The position numbers were made by a program, and so were the translations under genes. Below the pieces are notes generated by a model. The model was not told the DNA's origin. It searched no databases and was given only the letters and a program-made list of their open reading frames with translations. This document shows positions 1 to 8,359 of a stretch of DNA of 64,000 nt, one piece after another. The stretch spans positions 1 through 64,000 of the forward strand of contig MTEI01000013.1 of assembly GCA_002083775.1 (NCBI GenBank), in the 5' to 3' direction. This stretch comes from Rhodoferax ferrireducens (GTDB lineage: Bacteria > Pseudomonadota > Gammaproteobacteria > Burkholderiales > Burkholderiaceae_C). Position 1 is the first letter of the stretch, and every line of letters begins with the position of its first letter.

Positions 1-173
1 GAAATATTCAGCAGGCCAGTGGAACACCCTGGTCAATTTTGGAGCGGCACTTCTCGCTTTAGATGGTCAGTTTTCGGTCGGCGTCAACAGTGCTGCGGCG
101 CTATTTCGTTCGAACTGGTTTTCATTGGTTGAGCAGCTCTTGCCAGTCGTGACACAGTAGAATGCAACGCTGT

Positions 174-247
174 GCGGGTGTAGTTCAATGGTAGAACGGC
201 AGCTTCCCAAGCTTCATACGAGGGTTCGATTCCCTTCACCCGCTCCA
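174..247 (+). tRNA. tRNA-Gly (anticodon CCC)
   Basis: A 74-nt cloverleaf with the CCA end encoded. The acceptor stem is GCGGGTG/CACCCGC, the D-arm is GTTC/GAAC, the anticodon loop is TTCCCAA (anticodon CCC, reads GGG), and the T-loop is TTCGATT. The anticodon stem GCAGC/GCTTC has a C-U mismatch at positions 28/42, where the usual tRNA would pair. A TAGAAT hexamer about 10 bases upstream could be its -10 box. The 3' half is repeated 95 bases downstream. Confidence 0.93.
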
Positions 248-295
248 GGTGACCCGCAAAAACAGTTGCAAATTTTCGCCAAAACTGTTTATCTA

Positions 296-342
296 AGCTT
301 CCCAAGCTTCATACGTGAGTTCGATTCTCATCACCCGCTCCA
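296..342 (+). pseudogene. Partial tRNA-Gly 3' half (att-like duplicate)
   Basis: The first 20 bases are identical to the anticodon arm and variable loop of the tRNA-Gly at 174-247. The remaining 27 bases, through CACCCGCTCCA, match with four changes. Those four changes form two compensated pairs in the T-stem, so the copy derives from a once-functional tRNA. No D-arm or 5' acceptor strand precedes it. A duplicated tRNA 3' end is the usual mark left by an integrase, but only 48 bases separate the copies here, so any element has gone. Confidence 0.75.
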
Positions 343-410
343 GTCTTCGCGTTTGGCCTTCAGCAAACGAATCAAAATCTCAAACAAATTCAATAAGTTA
401 GGCGACAACC

Positions 411-629
411 TTAAACTGGTTTGTCACCAGTTTTTTCTTGCGTGACGTCTTCCCACGCTGCCCAGTCCTGCTCCTGGACTTCGGGCACGGGCATTGCACG
501 CGGGAAACTGCGCCGTTCAGGCAGGGAGATCACGGCTTCGCTGGCGGGCTTGGCAGCCCGTGTGTCGGGTGCCTTGGCCGATTTGGCTAACGCTGGCTCT
601 TGGCGCTTGAGGAGTTTCTTGAAAAGCAT
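411..629 (-). CDS. Small hypothetical protein (72 aa)
   Basis: A short ORF of 72 residues with a basic N-terminus (MLFKKLLKRQ) followed by an Ala/Pro-rich stretch and an acidic, tryptophan-containing C-terminal part (QDWAAWEDV). There is no signal peptide or membrane segment. The Shine-Dalgarno is weak. Family and function are not recognised. It reads leftward like its neighbours and does not shadow a longer gene, and its amino-acid composition looks protein-like. It could still be a chance ORF. Confidence 0.45.
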   Translation of the reverse strand: MLFKKLLKRQEPALAKSAKAPDTRAAKPASEAVISLPERRSFPRAMPVPEVQEQDWAAWEDVTQEKTGDKPV

Positions 630-719
630 GTTGACGTCACTTTACTGCCAACCGCTGCGAAATCGTACCAATCTTGACATACCAATAGGGTTATTGACAG
701 TGCCCAAACCGGGGATTTT

Positions 720-1052
720 TCACACCTTTGGCTTGTCACTATGCGACACCTCGTACCCGTCTGCTACATAAGCAGGGCCCTTCATCAGCCAGATGATGAT
801 GCAGCCAATGCCAACCGTCAAACCGGCGGTCCAGACAAAGACGGCAACGCCCACCATGAAAAAATCAAAGGTCTGGATGTGGCGTTCAATTTCCGAAACA
901 CTGCCCTCAACGAAAAGAAAACGTGCCAGCCAGGCGCCAAGCGCAGGTAAAGCCGTGCCCGCCAGCATCACCTGAGGTAACAGCCGCAACACACGCCATT
1001 CGAACCCGTAAGGCGTTTGCTGGAAGCCCGGCAGTTTGTTAAGCCATTTCAT
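720..1052 (-). CDS. Conserved hypothetical membrane protein (110 aa)
   Basis: A 110-residue protein with two clear hydrophobic segments, roughly residues 28-48 (LPQVMLAGTALPALGAWLA) and 67-90 (FMVGVAVFVWTAGLTVGIGC), a charged loop between them and a polar C-terminus ending SDKPKV. It is probably an inner-membrane protein with both termini on the same side. It begins 21 bases downstream of the GNAT gene, but a TACAAT hexamer sits exactly six bases before its ATG, so it may have its own leaderless promoter. The family function is unknown to me. Confidence 0.75.
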   Translation of the reverse strand: MKWLNKLPGFQQTPYGFEWRVLRLLPQVMLAGTALPALGAWLARFLFVEGSVSEIERHIQTFDFFMVGVAVFVWTAGLTVGIGCIIIWLMKGPAYVADGYEVSHSDKPKV

Positions 1053-1058
1053 CGGCCC

Positions 1059-1064
1059 ATTGTA
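1059..1064 (-). promoter_or_regulatory. -10-like TACAAT six bases upstream of ATG
   Basis: On the minus strand the sequence reads TACAAT, six bases, then the ATG of the 110-aa membrane protein. This spacing would place transcription start at or next to the A of ATG, giving a leaderless mRNA. No clear TTGACA-like -35 lies 17 bases upstream. There is no Shine-Dalgarno before this ATG, which fits the idea. Confidence 0.45.
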
Positions 1065-1073
1065 GGCAGGAAG

Positions 1074-1577
1074 TCAAAGCCACTTCTGCATGAACAGGGC
1101 ATGTCCCATGCTGGGCTCCAACTGGTAATTCTCAAACCCGATACGCTGGTATAGACGCGCTGCCGGGGCGTTGCCGGACAACACTTCCAGCGTGAGCTTG
1201 CAGGCGCCCCGCTCGCGCGCCAGTTGCTCGACCAGCACCAGCATCTGCTCACCAATGCGCTGGCCGCGGTGGCTGGCAGCCACCACCACGTCGTGCACAT
1301 TCACCAGCGGGCGGCAGGCAAAGGTGGAAAAACCTTCCACGCAGTTGACCAGCCCCACCGGCAAACCACCCTGAGCCTCATCAAACGCCAGCACGCTGAA
1401 CATGAACGCCCGGGCTTGCAGGGCTGCGGGCAGGTTGGTTTTGGTGAAGTCTGACAACGGCTCGGCACCCCCCATGCCGTCACGGGCGTAAGAATCCAGC
1501 AGGTCCACCAGTGCGCGCATGTGCGTCGGGTCGTGGTAGTCGGCGCGGCACAGGCGCAGGGACACGGTTTGACTCAT
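1074..1577 (-). CDS. GNAT-family N-acetyltransferase (167 aa)
   Basis: The ORF track begins far upstream inside glmM. The real start is the ATG of [10 protein letters not shown], which overlaps the glmM stop by one base (translational coupling). The protein is a single GNAT domain of 167 residues. Its acetyl-CoA pyrophosphate-binding motif A is at about residues 98-112 (VVVAASHRGQRIGEQML), and the conserved NAPAARLYQRIGF motif B follows near residue 136. GNAT enzymes move an acetyl group from acetyl-CoA to an amine. The substrate here cannot be read from sequence. The position behind glmM makes an amino-sugar or protein N-terminal target conceivable, but this is not shown. Confidence 0.85.
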   Translation of the reverse strand: MSQTVSLRLCRADYHDPTHMRALVDLLDSYARDGMGGAEPLSDFTKTNLPAALQARAFMFSVLAFDEAQGGLPVGLVNCVEGFSTFACRPLVNVHDVVVAASHRGQRIGEQMLVLVEQLARERGACKLTLEVLSGNAPAARLYQRIGFENYQLEPSMGHALFMQKWL

Positions 1578-2920
1578 CACACGGTCTCCGGCTGGGCAAT
1601 GGTTTTGGCAATGCGCTGCGCACAGGCCTTGGCCTGCGCGGCATCGCGCGCCTCCACCATCACCCGCAGCAAAGGCTCGGTGCCACTGGCGCGGATCAAC
1701 ACGCGCCCGCTTTGGCCCAACTCGGCTTCCACCGCGCGGGTTTCTTCGGCCAGGCGGGGGCTGGACTTCCAATCTTGACCAGGCTGTAGCCGCACATTGA
1801 GCAAGGTTTGCGGAAACAGGGTGACGTCTTTGAGCAGTACAGCCAGGCTCTGGGTGCTGCGCACCACTGTCTGCAACACCTGCAAGGCCGAGATCAGGCC
1901 GTCGCCGGTGGAGTGTTTGTCCAGCGCCAGCAGATGCCCGGAGCCTTCGCCACCCAGCAGCCATTGGTTCTTTTCGAGTTCTTCCAGCACGTAGCGGTCA
2001 CCCACCTTGGCGCGGATGAATGCCACCCCGCGCGATGTCAGGGCCACCTCAACCGCCATGTTGGTCATCAGCGTGCCCACCACACCGGGCACGGCTTCGC
2101 CACGCCGCAGACGGTCGTCCACCATCAGGTACAGCAATTCGTCACCGTTGAACAGTCGGCCCTGGGCATCGACAATCTGCAGCCGGTCAGCGTCACCATC
2201 CAGTGCCACACCCATGTCAGCACGGTGGGTTTTGACGGCTTCCACCAGCGCCTCGGGGTGGGTCGCGCCCACGCCGCGGTTGATGTTCAGGCCGTCTGGT
2301 GCGCAACCAATCGAGATCACCTCTGCGCCCAGTTCATGGAACACCTTGGGGGCGATGTTGTAGGCCGCGCCGTGGGCGGCGTCGACCACGATGCGCATGC
2401 CCTTGAGGGTCAGGTTGTTGGCAAAAGTGCTTTTGCAGAACTCGATATAGCGCCCGGCTGCATCGTCCAGCCGACGCGAGCGGCCCAGGTTGGCGGAGTC
2501 CACCCACACCGGGTCAAGCGCCAGCACCGCTTCCACATCACGCTCCCACTCGTCCGAGAGCTTGGTACCCTGCGCGCTGAAAAACTTGATGCCGTTGTCT
2601 TCAAACGGGTTGTGGCTGGCGCTGATGACCACCCCCAGCGCGGCCCGCTGTGCCCGCGTCAGGTAGGCCACGCCAGGTGTGGGCAAGGGGCCAAGCAATA
2701 CGACGTCGACCCCGGCTGAGTTGAAACCGCTTTCCAGCGCGCTCTCCAGCATATAGCCAGAGATGCGGGTGTCTTTGCCAATCAGCACGGTAGGCCGCGC
2801 CTCAGTGCGCTTGAGCACCCGGCCCACGGCATGCGCCAGGCGCAACACAAAGTCTGGCGTGATCGGGGCCTGCCCTACCGTGCCACGAATGCCATCTGTT
2901 CCGAAAAATTGACGCGTCAT
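1577..2920 (-). CDS. glmM: Phosphoglucosamine mutase
   Basis: GlmM converts glucosamine-6-phosphate to glucosamine-1-phosphate, the step before UDP-GlcNAc for peptidoglycan and lipid A. The 447-residue length fits the family. The active-site loop [10 protein letters not shown] carries the phospho-accepting serine at residue 102. The Mg-binding loop [13 protein letters not shown] is near residue 240, and the sugar-binding motif GGEGSGH and C-terminal phosphate-binding loop [12 protein letters not shown] are present. A good Shine-Dalgarno (GAGG) precedes the ATG. It lies 14 bases downstream of folP in the ftsH-folP-glmM order common in proteobacteria, so it is probably in an operon with folP. 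Downstream, the GNAT gene overlaps its stop by one base. Confidence 0.98.
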   Translation of the reverse strand: MTRQFFGTDGIRGTVGQAPITPDFVLRLAHAVGRVLKRTEARPTVLIGKDTRISGYMLESALESGFNSAGVDVVLLGPLPTPGVAYLTRAQRAALGVVISASHNPFEDNGIKFFSAQGTKLSDEWERDVEAVLALDPVWVDSANLGRSRRLDDAAGRYIEFCKSTFANNLTLKGMRIVVDAAHGAAYNIAPKVFHELGAEVISIGCAPDGLNINRGVGATHPEALVEAVKTHRADMGVALDGDADRLQIVDAQGRLFNGDELLYLMVDDRLRRGEAVPGVVGTLMTNMAVEVALTSRGVAFIRAKVGDRYVLEELEKNQWLLGGEGSGHLLALDKHSTGDGLISALQVLQTVVRSTQSLAVLLKDVTLFPQTLLNVRLQPGQDWKSSPRLAEETRAVEAELGQSGRVLIRASGTEPLLRVMVEARDAAQAKACAQRIAKTIAQPETV

Positions 2921-2934
2921 GAGGAGATATGTCC

Positions 2935-3822
2935 TTAAAAATTGGTAGATGTCAGCTCAGCTGATCTTATAGCGTCAAGCACCCTCAACATCTGCACTGA
3001 TTCCTTGACATCGTGCACGCGAATGACCGAGGCACCCCGCTGCACCGCACACAGGGCCGCCGCCAGGCTGGGCGCCAGTCGCTGCTGGGGGGCGAGTTTT
3101 TCACCCTGATCAGCATGCGCCGTCATCCCCGCCAGGGAGGACTTACGTGACCAGCCGACCAACAGCGGGTAACCCGCTACTAGCAGCTCGCGCTGTCTTG
3201 CCAAAAGGGAAAAGTTCTGTGCCACGGTCTTGCCAAAACCGATGCCGGGGTCCAACAAGATACGGGTCTTTTCGACCCCCAGCCCTTCTAGAACCTGGGC
3301 AGAGTGCTGCAGAAATGAGAGTACCTGCGGTACCACGTCACCCGGCATGGGCTGCACCTGCATGGTTTGTGGCTCCAGATGCATATGCATCAGGCACACG
3401 CCACATTTCGGGTGAGCAGCGACCACAGTGGCGGCATCGGCGTGGCCATTGGCATCACGCCAGCGCAGCGACCAAACGTCGTTGATGATATCTGCACCCA
3501 AGTCCAGCACCGCCTGCATCACCTGCGGTTTGTACGTGTCCACAGACACTGGTAAACCCAGCTTGACAGCCTCTTTGACAAGCGGCAATACCCGTGTCAG
3601 CTCTTCTGCCAGACTCACGGGCGGCGCGCCAGGCCGGGTGGATTCGCCGCCAATGTCCAGGATGTCAGCACCCTCGGCCACCAGCTGCTCGCAGTGTGCC
3701 AGCGCCGCTTCCGTGGTGCCGTGGCTGCCGCCGTCTGAAAACGAATCGGGCGTGACATTGACAATACCCATCACTTGAGGACGGCTCAGATCAATATCAA
3801 AGCGCGAGGTTTGCCAGATCAT
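2935..3822 (-). CDS. folP: Dihydropteroate synthase
   Basis: FolP condenses 4-aminobenzoate with hydroxymethyl-dihydropterin pyrophosphate in folate synthesis and is the sulfonamide target. The first signature [15 protein letters not shown] is near residue 18, the second ([14 protein letters not shown]) near residue 53, and the KTR-type phosphate loop near the C-terminal TIM-barrel strands ([17 protein letters not shown]) is present. The track begins at TTG 3831. I prefer the ATG at 3822 (MIWQTSRFD, 295 aa), because the TTG lies in the U-tract of the upstream hairpin. No strong Shine-Dalgarno is visible for either start. It follows ftsH and precedes glmM. Confidence 0.97.
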   Translation of the reverse strand: MIWQTSRFDIDLSRPQVMGIVNVTPDSFSDGGSHGTTEAALAHCEQLVAEGADILDIGGESTRPGAPPVSLAEELTRVLPLVKEAVKLGLPVSVDTYKPQVMQAVLDLGADIINDVWSLRWRDANGHADAATVVAAHPKCGVCLMHMHLEPQTMQVQPMPGDVVPQVLSFLQHSAQVLEGLGVEKTRILLDPGIGFGKTVAQNFSLLARQRELLVAGYPLLVGWSRKSSLAGMTAHADQGEKLAPQQRLAPSLAAALCAVQRGASVIRVHDVKESVQMLRVLDAIRSAELTSTNF

Positions 3823-3830
3823 GGTCAACA

Positions 3831-3854
3831 AAAACGGGGCTTACGCCCCGTTTT
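3831..3854 (-). terminator. Hairpin terminator after ftsH
   Basis: A perfect inverted repeat with ten-base arms (AAAACGGGGC and GCCCCGTTTT) and a 4-nt loop, followed on the minus strand by a U-rich tract. It lies between the ftsH stop and the folP start, ending only eight bases from the folP ATG. It could therefore end ftsH transcripts or attenuate folP-glmM expression. Confidence 0.85.
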
Positions 3855-3873
3855 ATAGAAGTTGTCAAAAAAC

Positions 3874-5793
3874 TCAGGCGGCGTGAGGTGCAGCGTCGGT
3901 TTTCACAGCCGGGGTGCCGCCGCTGCCACTGTCAGAACCGGTAGCAGGTACACGCGGCGTCCAGTCCTTGGGCGGGCGGGGTTCCTTGCCCGCCATGATG
4001 TCGTCAAGTTGGTCGCTGTCAATGGTTTCCCACTCCAGCAAGGCTTTGGCCATGGCGTGCATCTTGCTGCTGTTCTCTTCGATCAGGCGGCGCGCCAAGG
4101 CGTACTGCTCGTCAATGATGCGGCGCACTTCAGCATCCACCTTCTGCATGGTTTCTTCACTCATGTTGGTGGTTTTGGTCACTGAGCGGCCCAGAAACAC
4201 TTCGCCTTCGTTCTCGGCGTAGACCATCGGGCCCAGGGCCGCGGTCATGCCGTAACGCATCACCATGTCGCGGGCAATCTGCGTGGCACGCTCGAAGTCG
4301 TTGCTGGCGCCGGTGGTCATCTGGTTCATGAACACCTCTTCCGCGATCCGGCCACCAAACAACATGCTGATCTGGTTCAGCATGAAGTCCTTGTCGTAGC
4401 TGTACCGGTCTTGCGCGGGCAGACTCATGGTCACACCCAGGGCACGGCCGCGCGGAATGATCGTGACCTTGTGCACCGGGTCGCACTTGGGCAGCAGCTT
4501 GCCAATCAGCGCATGGCCCGACTCGTGGTAAGCGGTGTTGCGACGCTCTTCCTCCGGCATCACCATGCTCTTGCGCTCGGGGCCCATCAGGATCTTGTCC
4601 TTGGCTTTCTCGAAGTCCTGCATCTCCACCGTGCGGGCATTGCGCCGCGCCGCCATCAGCGCGGCTTCGTTGCACAGGTTGGCCAGGTCGGCACCGCTCA
4701 TGCCGGGTGTACCACGGGCAATCACGCCAGGGTTGACATCGGCACTCACCGGGATCTTGCGCATGTGTACGTTCAGAATTTGCTCACGGCCGCGAATATC
4801 AGGAAGCGTGACATACACCTGGCGGTCAAAACGACCCGGGCGCAACAAAGCAGCGTCCAGAATGTCGGGGCGGTTGGTGGCAGCCACCACGATCACGCCC
4901 AGATTGGTCTCAAAGCCGTCCATCTCGACCAGCATCTGGTTCAGGGTTTGTTCGCGTTCGTCATTGCCGCCGCCCAGACCAGCGCCGCGCTGGCGGCCCA
5001 CCGCGTCAATTTCATCGATGAAGATGATGCATGGGGCATTTTTCTTGGCGTTTTCAAACATGTCACGCACCCGTGAGGCACCGACACCGACAAACATTTC
5101 GACAAAATCCGAACCGGAGATGCTGAAGAACGGTACCTTGGCTTCCCCGGCAATGCTCTTGGCCAACAGGGTTTTACCCGTTCCCGGGGGGCCCACCAGC
5201 AGCAGCCCGCGTGGAATACGCCCGCCGAGTTTCTGGAACTTGGCCGGGTCTTTCAGGAAGTCAACCACTTCCTTGACTTCTTCCTTGGCCTCATCGCAAC
5301 CGGCCACGTCGGCAAAAGTCACGGTGTTGGTGTTTTCATCGAGCAATCTGGCCTTGCTTTTGCCGAAGCTGAACGCGCCACCCTTGCCACCGCCCTGCAT
5401 CTGGCGCATGAAATAGACCCAGACGCCAATCAGCAGCAACATCGGGCCCCAGCTCACCAGCAGGGTCATCAATACGGACCCTTCTTCTTTGGGCCGCACG
5501 TCAAATTTGACATCGTTGGCGATCAGATCACCGACCAAGCCACGATCCAGGTAAGTGGCAGTGGTACGCACGCGACGGTCGTCGCTGGTGACTGCCACAA
5601 TTTCGGTGCCACTTTGTCCTTCCAGAATGACAGCGCTCTTGATCTGGTTGTTACGGACTTCTTCAAGAAAGTCGGAGTAGCCCACGTACCCAGCGCCCGC
5701 TGCCGGACGGGTGTCAAACTGCTTGAAAACAGTAAACAGCACCATCGCGATGACCAGCCAGACCGCAATTTTTGAAAACCATGGATTGTTCAA
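3874..5793 (-). CDS. ftsH: ATP-dependent zinc metalloprotease FtsH
   Basis: FtsH is a membrane-anchored AAA+ protease that degrades misfolded membrane proteins and regulators such as LpxC. It has an N-terminal membrane segment ([12 protein letters not shown]), a periplasmic domain, and a second membrane segment near residue 115 ([19 protein letters not shown]). The Walker A GPPGTGKT is near 201, Walker [13 protein letters not shown] near 260, and the zinc site HESGH near 424. The track start at 5805 lies inside the ribosome-binding site. TTG at 5793 has GGAG six bases upstream and gives the family N-terminus [14 protein letters not shown], so I use it (639 aa). The C-terminal tail is Pro/Gly/Ser-rich and disordered. 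Confidence 0.98.
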   Translation of the reverse strand: MNNPWFSKIAVWLVIAMVLFTVFKQFDTRPAAGAGYVGYSDFLEEVRNNQIKSAVILEGQSGTEIVAVTSDDRRVRTTATYLDRGLVGDLIANDVKFDVRPKEEGSVLMTLLVSWGPMLLLIGVWVYFMRQMQGGGKGGAFSFGKSKARLLDENTNTVTFADVAGCDEAKEEVKEVVDFLKDPAKFQKLGGRIPRGLLLVGPPGTGKTLLAKSIAGEAKVPFFSISGSDFVEMFVGVGASRVRDMFENAKKNAPCIIFIDEIDAVGRQRGAGLGGGNDEREQTLNQMLVEMDGFETNLGVIVVAATNRPDILDAALLRPGRFDRQVYVTLPDIRGREQILNVHMRKIPVSADVNPGVIARGTPGMSGADLANLCNEAALMAARRNARTVEMQDFEKAKDKILMGPERKSMVMPEEERRNTAYHESGHALIGKLLPKCDPVHKVTIIPRGRALGVTMSLPAQDRYSYDKDFMLNQISMLFGGRIAEEVFMNQMTTGASNDFERATQIARDMVMRYGMTAALGPMVYAENEGEVFLGRSVTKTTNMSEETMQKVDAEVRRIIDEQYALARRLIEENSSKMHAMAKALLEWETIDSDQLDDIMAGKEPRPPKDWTPRVPATGSDSGSGGTPAVKTDAAPHAA

Positions 5794-5893
5794 GCGAAGC
5801 TCCAAAAAAAACGCAAGAAATGCGCAGAGAACTCAATAGCAGTGATTCTAGGCTTTTCATCCGATTTCAACCACCACGCGCGGTTGATCATCC

Positions 5894-6586
5894 TCAGCGA
5901 ACGCATGGAAATGGGGGCGTTTTCTGCACCAAACCCACCAGAAAAGTCTCGGAAGAACGATCACGCGAAGCCTTGGGTTTGATGCATTTAACGGTGACAA
6001 ACAGCTCGCGAAAACGTTTGACCAGCGTGTCGTAGCTGCCACCATGAAACACCTTGGCCACCAGCGCACCTTGGGGCTTGAGGTGCACTTGCGCAAACTC
6101 CAGCGCCAGTTCCACCAAATGTTCGATGCGGGCGGCATCGGCCGAGTCGATGCCCGACAGGTTGGGCGCCATGTCAGACAGGACCACATCGGCCAACTGA
6201 CCCTGCATGAGCCCAGCCAACTCGGCCAGCACAGCATCCTCGCGGATATCGCCCTGGATGAACAACACGTCCTCAATCGGTACCATCGGCAACATGTCCA
6301 GCGCAATGATGCGGCCATTCAGCGCACCCGCAACAGCGCCGCCGCCCTGCGCGGTTTTGGGTGACATCTTGCGGCGCACATACTGGCTCCAGGCACCCGG
6401 CGTGGAGCCCAGGTCCACCACCAGTTGCCCGGGTTTGATCAGGTGCAGGCTCTCGTCGATTTCCTTGAGTTTGTAGGCCGCACGTGCCCGGTAGCCGTCT
6501 TTTTGGGCCAATTTGACGTAGGTGTCGTTGACGTGGTCGTTGAGCCACGCCCGGTTGACTTTGCTGCTTTTGACTGCTGATTTCAT
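5894..6586 (-). CDS. rlmE: 23S rRNA (uridine-2'-O)-methyltransferase
   Basis: RlmE (RrmJ/FtsJ) uses S-adenosylmethionine to 2'-O-methylate U2552 of 23S rRNA late in 50S assembly. The protein has the FtsJ fold: the N-terminal basic helix with YRARAAYKLKEID near residue 33, the SAM motif VVDLGSTPGAWSQY near 56, and the catalytic K-D-K-E series, with conserved VVLSDMAPNLSGID near 136 and QGALVAKVFHGG near 175. I start at MKSAVKSSK (230 aa); the nine extra residues in the track are not family-like. It sits 100 bases upstream of ftsH in the common rlmE-ftsH pairing and is divergent from yhbY. Confidence 0.96.
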   Translation of the reverse strand: MKSAVKSSKVNRAWLNDHVNDTYVKLAQKDGYRARAAYKLKEIDESLHLIKPGQLVVDLGSTPGAWSQYVRRKMSPKTAQGGGAVAGALNGRIIALDMLPMVPIEDVLFIQGDIREDAVLAELAGLMQGQLADVVLSDMAPNLSGIDSADAARIEHLVELALEFAQVHLKPQGALVAKVFHGGSYDTLVKRFRELFVTVKCIKPKASRDRSSETFLVGLVQKTPPFPCVR

Positions 6587-6598
6587 ACTTCTAAATGG

Positions 6599-6713
6599 TT
6601 GGGGACAGAGCAACTGCTATCGCTTCGCTCAAGTCAGTTGGTCTTTCCCACAAGGTCTCAGGTCTTGGGGACAGAGCAACTGCTATCGCTTTGCTCAAGT
6701 CAGTTGGTCTTTC
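6599..6713. repeat. Pair of 49-nt direct repeats
   Basis: Two copies (6599-6647 and 6665-6713), each beginning TTGGGGACAGAGCAACTGC and ending AGTTGGTCTTTC, differ at a single base and are separated by 17 bases. They lie in the divergent rlmE-yhbY intergenic region, upstream of yhbY. The GGGGACAGAG opening resembles the ends of REP-type elements mobilised by IS200-like transposases, but no transposase is present here. Confidence 0.85.
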
Positions 6714-6734
6714 ACGCAAATTTTCACTCTGCCC

Positions 6735-6740
6735 GATAAT
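6735..6740 (+). promoter_or_regulatory. -10-like GATAAT six bases upstream of yhbY ATG
   Basis: The sequence GATAAT is followed by six bases and the ATG of yhbY. As at two other genes here, this would give a leaderless or nearly leaderless mRNA. No TTGACA-like -35 is visible at the right distance, and there is no purine-rich ribosome-binding site before the ATG. Confidence 0.4.
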
Positions 6741-6746
6741 ACGGTG

Positions 6747-7220
6747 ATGCCCCAAATACTATTGACCCCTGCCCAACGCAAAGTTCACCGCGCCGACGCT
6801 CACCACCTTGACCCTGTGGTCATGATCGGTGGCGACGGCCTGACTGCCGCCGTTAAAAAAGAAGCCGATGCCGCCCTGAACGCGCACGGCCTGATCAAGA
6901 TTCGCGTCTTTTCCGATGACCGCGCTGCCCGTGAAGCCATGTTTGCCACACTGGCTGACGAACTCAACGCGGCACCCATCCAGCACATCGGCAAGCTGCT
7001 GGTGCTCTGGCGGCCGATGCCAGAGCGCGAAAAAACCGTGGACGAGGACCGCATGCCTGGCCCCAAGGACGTGAAGGTCCTGAAATTCAGCAAGCGCGGC
7101 GGCCAGCGCCCCGAAGTCAAGACCCTGCGCGTGCTGGGCAACCAGCGCCTGACCTCCGGTGGCCAGATCAAACGCGCCAAAAAGAAACCCATCAGCATCA
7201 AAAAGCGAAACCAGAACTGA
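6747..7220 (+). CDS. yhbY: YhbY-type CRM-domain RNA-binding protein
   Basis: The ORF track begins in the repeat region. The real start is the ATG of MPQILLTPAQRK (157 aa). Residues 1-95 form a CRM/YhbY domain: LTPAQRKVHRADAHHLDPVV, then the GxxG-like loop MIGGDGLT, and the strand KLLVLWRP. YhbY binds pre-50S ribosomal particles and is often found beside rlmE/ftsH, as here. Residues 100-157 form an unusually long, basic tail rich in Lys/Arg (GQIKRAKKKPISIKKRNQN) that probably adds RNA affinity. It is divergent from rlmE. Confidence 0.93.
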   Translation: MPQILLTPAQRKVHRADAHHLDPVVMIGGDGLTAAVKKEADAALNAHGLIKIRVFSDDRAAREAMFATLADELNAAPIQHIGKLLVLWRPMPEREKTVDEDRMPGPKDVKVLKFSKRGGQRPEVKTLRVLGNQRLTSGGQIKRAKKKPISIKKRNQN

Positions 7221-7229
7221 CAGAACGGC

Positions 7230-7334
7230 TGCCATTGCGGGCCACGACCCGCAATCCATGCACCCGAAAGTCATGGACCCCGGATGTTGAAACCCCGGAC
7301 TTGATCTGGGGCCGGGATGCCACGGCAACGTTAT
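7230..7334. repeat. Dispersed palindromic repeat (CATTGCGGG family), copy 1
   Basis: The core CATTGCGGGNNNNGACCCGCAATCCATG holds an inverted repeat (TTGCGGG/CCCGCAA). It is followed by a second small palindrome (CCATG...CATGG) and GGACCCCGGAT. Related copies lie at 44948-45017 and 47411-47447. All three are in intergenic DNA directly after a gene, here in the convergent yhbY/DUF4149 gap. Confidence 0.75.
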
Positions 7335-7355
7335 GACAGGATCGCTTTTCCCCAG

Positions 7356-7778
7356 TCAACTGGCTTTGCCAAGCAGCTTTTTGAACGTCAGCCCAGCGCA
7401 AAACCATTGCGAAAAATAAAGTCCCATCCCGACGCTGTGCCACAGCGGCAAATTCTGGCGTGCCACGATGCGTGGTGCTACGGCGAATTCTGACAACAAT
7501 GCCAGCAGCATTCCCAAAACTATAAAAATAGTAGCTTCTCGCGCTTTATCTACCTCGGCTAGAGGCTGATTTGACCTTGAAGTCATCAACAGCAACAAGC
7601 CACACACCACGGCGATCCAGGTCTGTGCCGCGAACAATTTGGCGGCCATGTTGCCTGCGATCGCCGGACTCGGCAGGTTGGCAAACAGCATGGGCACCAC
7701 GTAAAAACCCACAGTCGTCAGGCTGCCCCACCACAGGGCCGCCACCCAGACCGACAGTTTGGGCAGCAACGACCCCAC
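7356..7778 (-). CDS. DUF4149 family integral membrane protein
   Basis: A protein of 140 residues with four hydrophobic segments (LSVWVAALWWGSLTTVGFYVVPML; WIAVVCGLLLLM; IFIVLGMLLALLSEF; a C-terminal helix WHSVGMGLYFSQWFCAGLTF). DUF4149 proteins are small membrane proteins of unknown function that often sit next to greA in betaproteobacteria. The track start overlaps greA by 68 bases. I use GTG at 7778, one base after the greA stop (MGSLLPKLSVWV). Residues around TSRSNQPLAEVDKAREATIFIV are encoded by a copy of the TAGAGGCC repeat inserted in frame. Confidence 0.85.
   Translation of the reverse strand: MGSLLPKLSVWVAALWWGSLTTVGFYVVPMLFANLPSPAIAGNMAAKLFAAQTWIAVVCGLLLLMTSRSNQPLAEVDKAREATIFIVLGMLLALLSEFAVAPRIVARQNLPLWHSVGMGLYFSQWFCAGLTFKKLLGKAS
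7520..7572. repeat. TAGAGGCC-family repeat inside DUF4149 gene
   Basis: The segment reads CTATAAAAATAGTAGCTTCT, a spacer, then GGCTAGAGGCTGATTT. It matches the pattern seen elsewhere in this window (AT-rich edge, TAGCTACT-like motif, imperfect palindrome, TAGAGGCC). It lies between the second and third membrane helices and is translated in frame. Confidence 0.7.
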
Positions 7779-7779
7779 T

Positions 7780-8256
7780 TCAGCGGTAGCTGACGCTGAT
7801 GACTTCCCAGCGGCGCAGGCCGCCGGGGGCCTGCACTTCGGCCACATCGCCCTCTTCCTTGCCGATCAGGGCACGGGCAATCGGGCTATTGATGTTGACC
7901 AGGCCGAGTTTGATGTCGGCCTCGTCTTCACCCACGATCTGATAGGTGACCTTGTCGCCGGTATCTTCATCTTCCAGCGACACGGTGGCGCCAAATACCA
8001 CACGCCCTTCGGCGTGCAGCTCTGCCGGGTCGATGATCTGAGCTGCCGACAGCTTGCCTTCAATTTCCTGAATACGCCCTTCCACAAAGCCCTGTTTGTC
8101 TTTGGCGGCGTCGTACTCGGCGTTTTCGCTCAGGTCACCCTGGGCGCGCGCCTCGGCAATTGCCATGATGACGGTGGGGCGCTCAAACGCTTTGAGCTGA
8201 TGCAACTCGGCTTTGAGTTTGTCTGCGCCACGTTTGGTAATAGGAAGAGTCGCCAC
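7780..8256 (-). CDS. greA: Transcription elongation factor GreA
   Basis: GreA rescues backtracked RNA polymerase by stimulating its transcript cleavage. The N-terminal coiled coil runs from about residue 10 to 75 and carries the conserved acidic tip ([12 protein letters not shown]); the C-terminal FKBP-like domain follows ([10 protein letters not shown]... to the end). GTG at 8256 gives [18 protein letters not shown] at 158 residues, the usual GreA length, with GGAG six bases upstream. The track start (TTG 8271) lies in that ribosome-binding site. It is coupled to the DUF4149 gene and lies downstream of carB, separated by a hairpin. Confidence 0.97.
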   Translation of the reverse strand: MATLPITKRGADKLKAELHQLKAFERPTVIMAIAEARAQGDLSENAEYDAAKDKQGFVEGRIQEIEGKLSAAQIIDPAELHAEGRVVFGATVSLEDEDTGDKVTYQIVGEDEADIKLGLVNINSPIARALIGKEEGDVAEVQAPGGLRRWEVISVSYR

Positions 8257-8289
8257 GGGAAGCTCCGTCAAAAAAGATGATCCAAAATG

Positions 8290-8318
8290 AAACCGCCGAA
8301 CGTTGCCGTCCGGCGGTA
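8290..8318 (-). terminator. Hairpin after carB
   Basis: The arms CCGCCGAACG and CGTCCGGCGG pair with one internal mismatch around a TTGC loop; on the minus strand a T-rich tract (TTTCATTTT) follows. It lies between the carB stop and the greA start and could act as a terminator or attenuator that separates the two. Confidence 0.6.
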
Positions 8319-8359
8319 TGGGCGAATTATGCCGCGATTTTGCCTTGTAGCCGCAGGCG

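Noticed and set aside
1-173. Left edge, possible tail of a gene or transposase
   Set aside because: All three + frames give short peptides without known motifs, so I cannot support a feature. The window edge prevents a fuller view.
84-305. 73-aa minus ORF containing VKGIEPSYEAWEAAVLPLN
   Set aside because: This is the well-known spurious translation across a tRNA-Gly gene, which lies at 174-247 on the plus strand.
1074-1964. 296-aa reading of the GNAT ORF
   Set aside because: The first 129 residues are out-of-frame translation of glmM. The GNAT protein starts at MSQTV, one base into the glmM stop.
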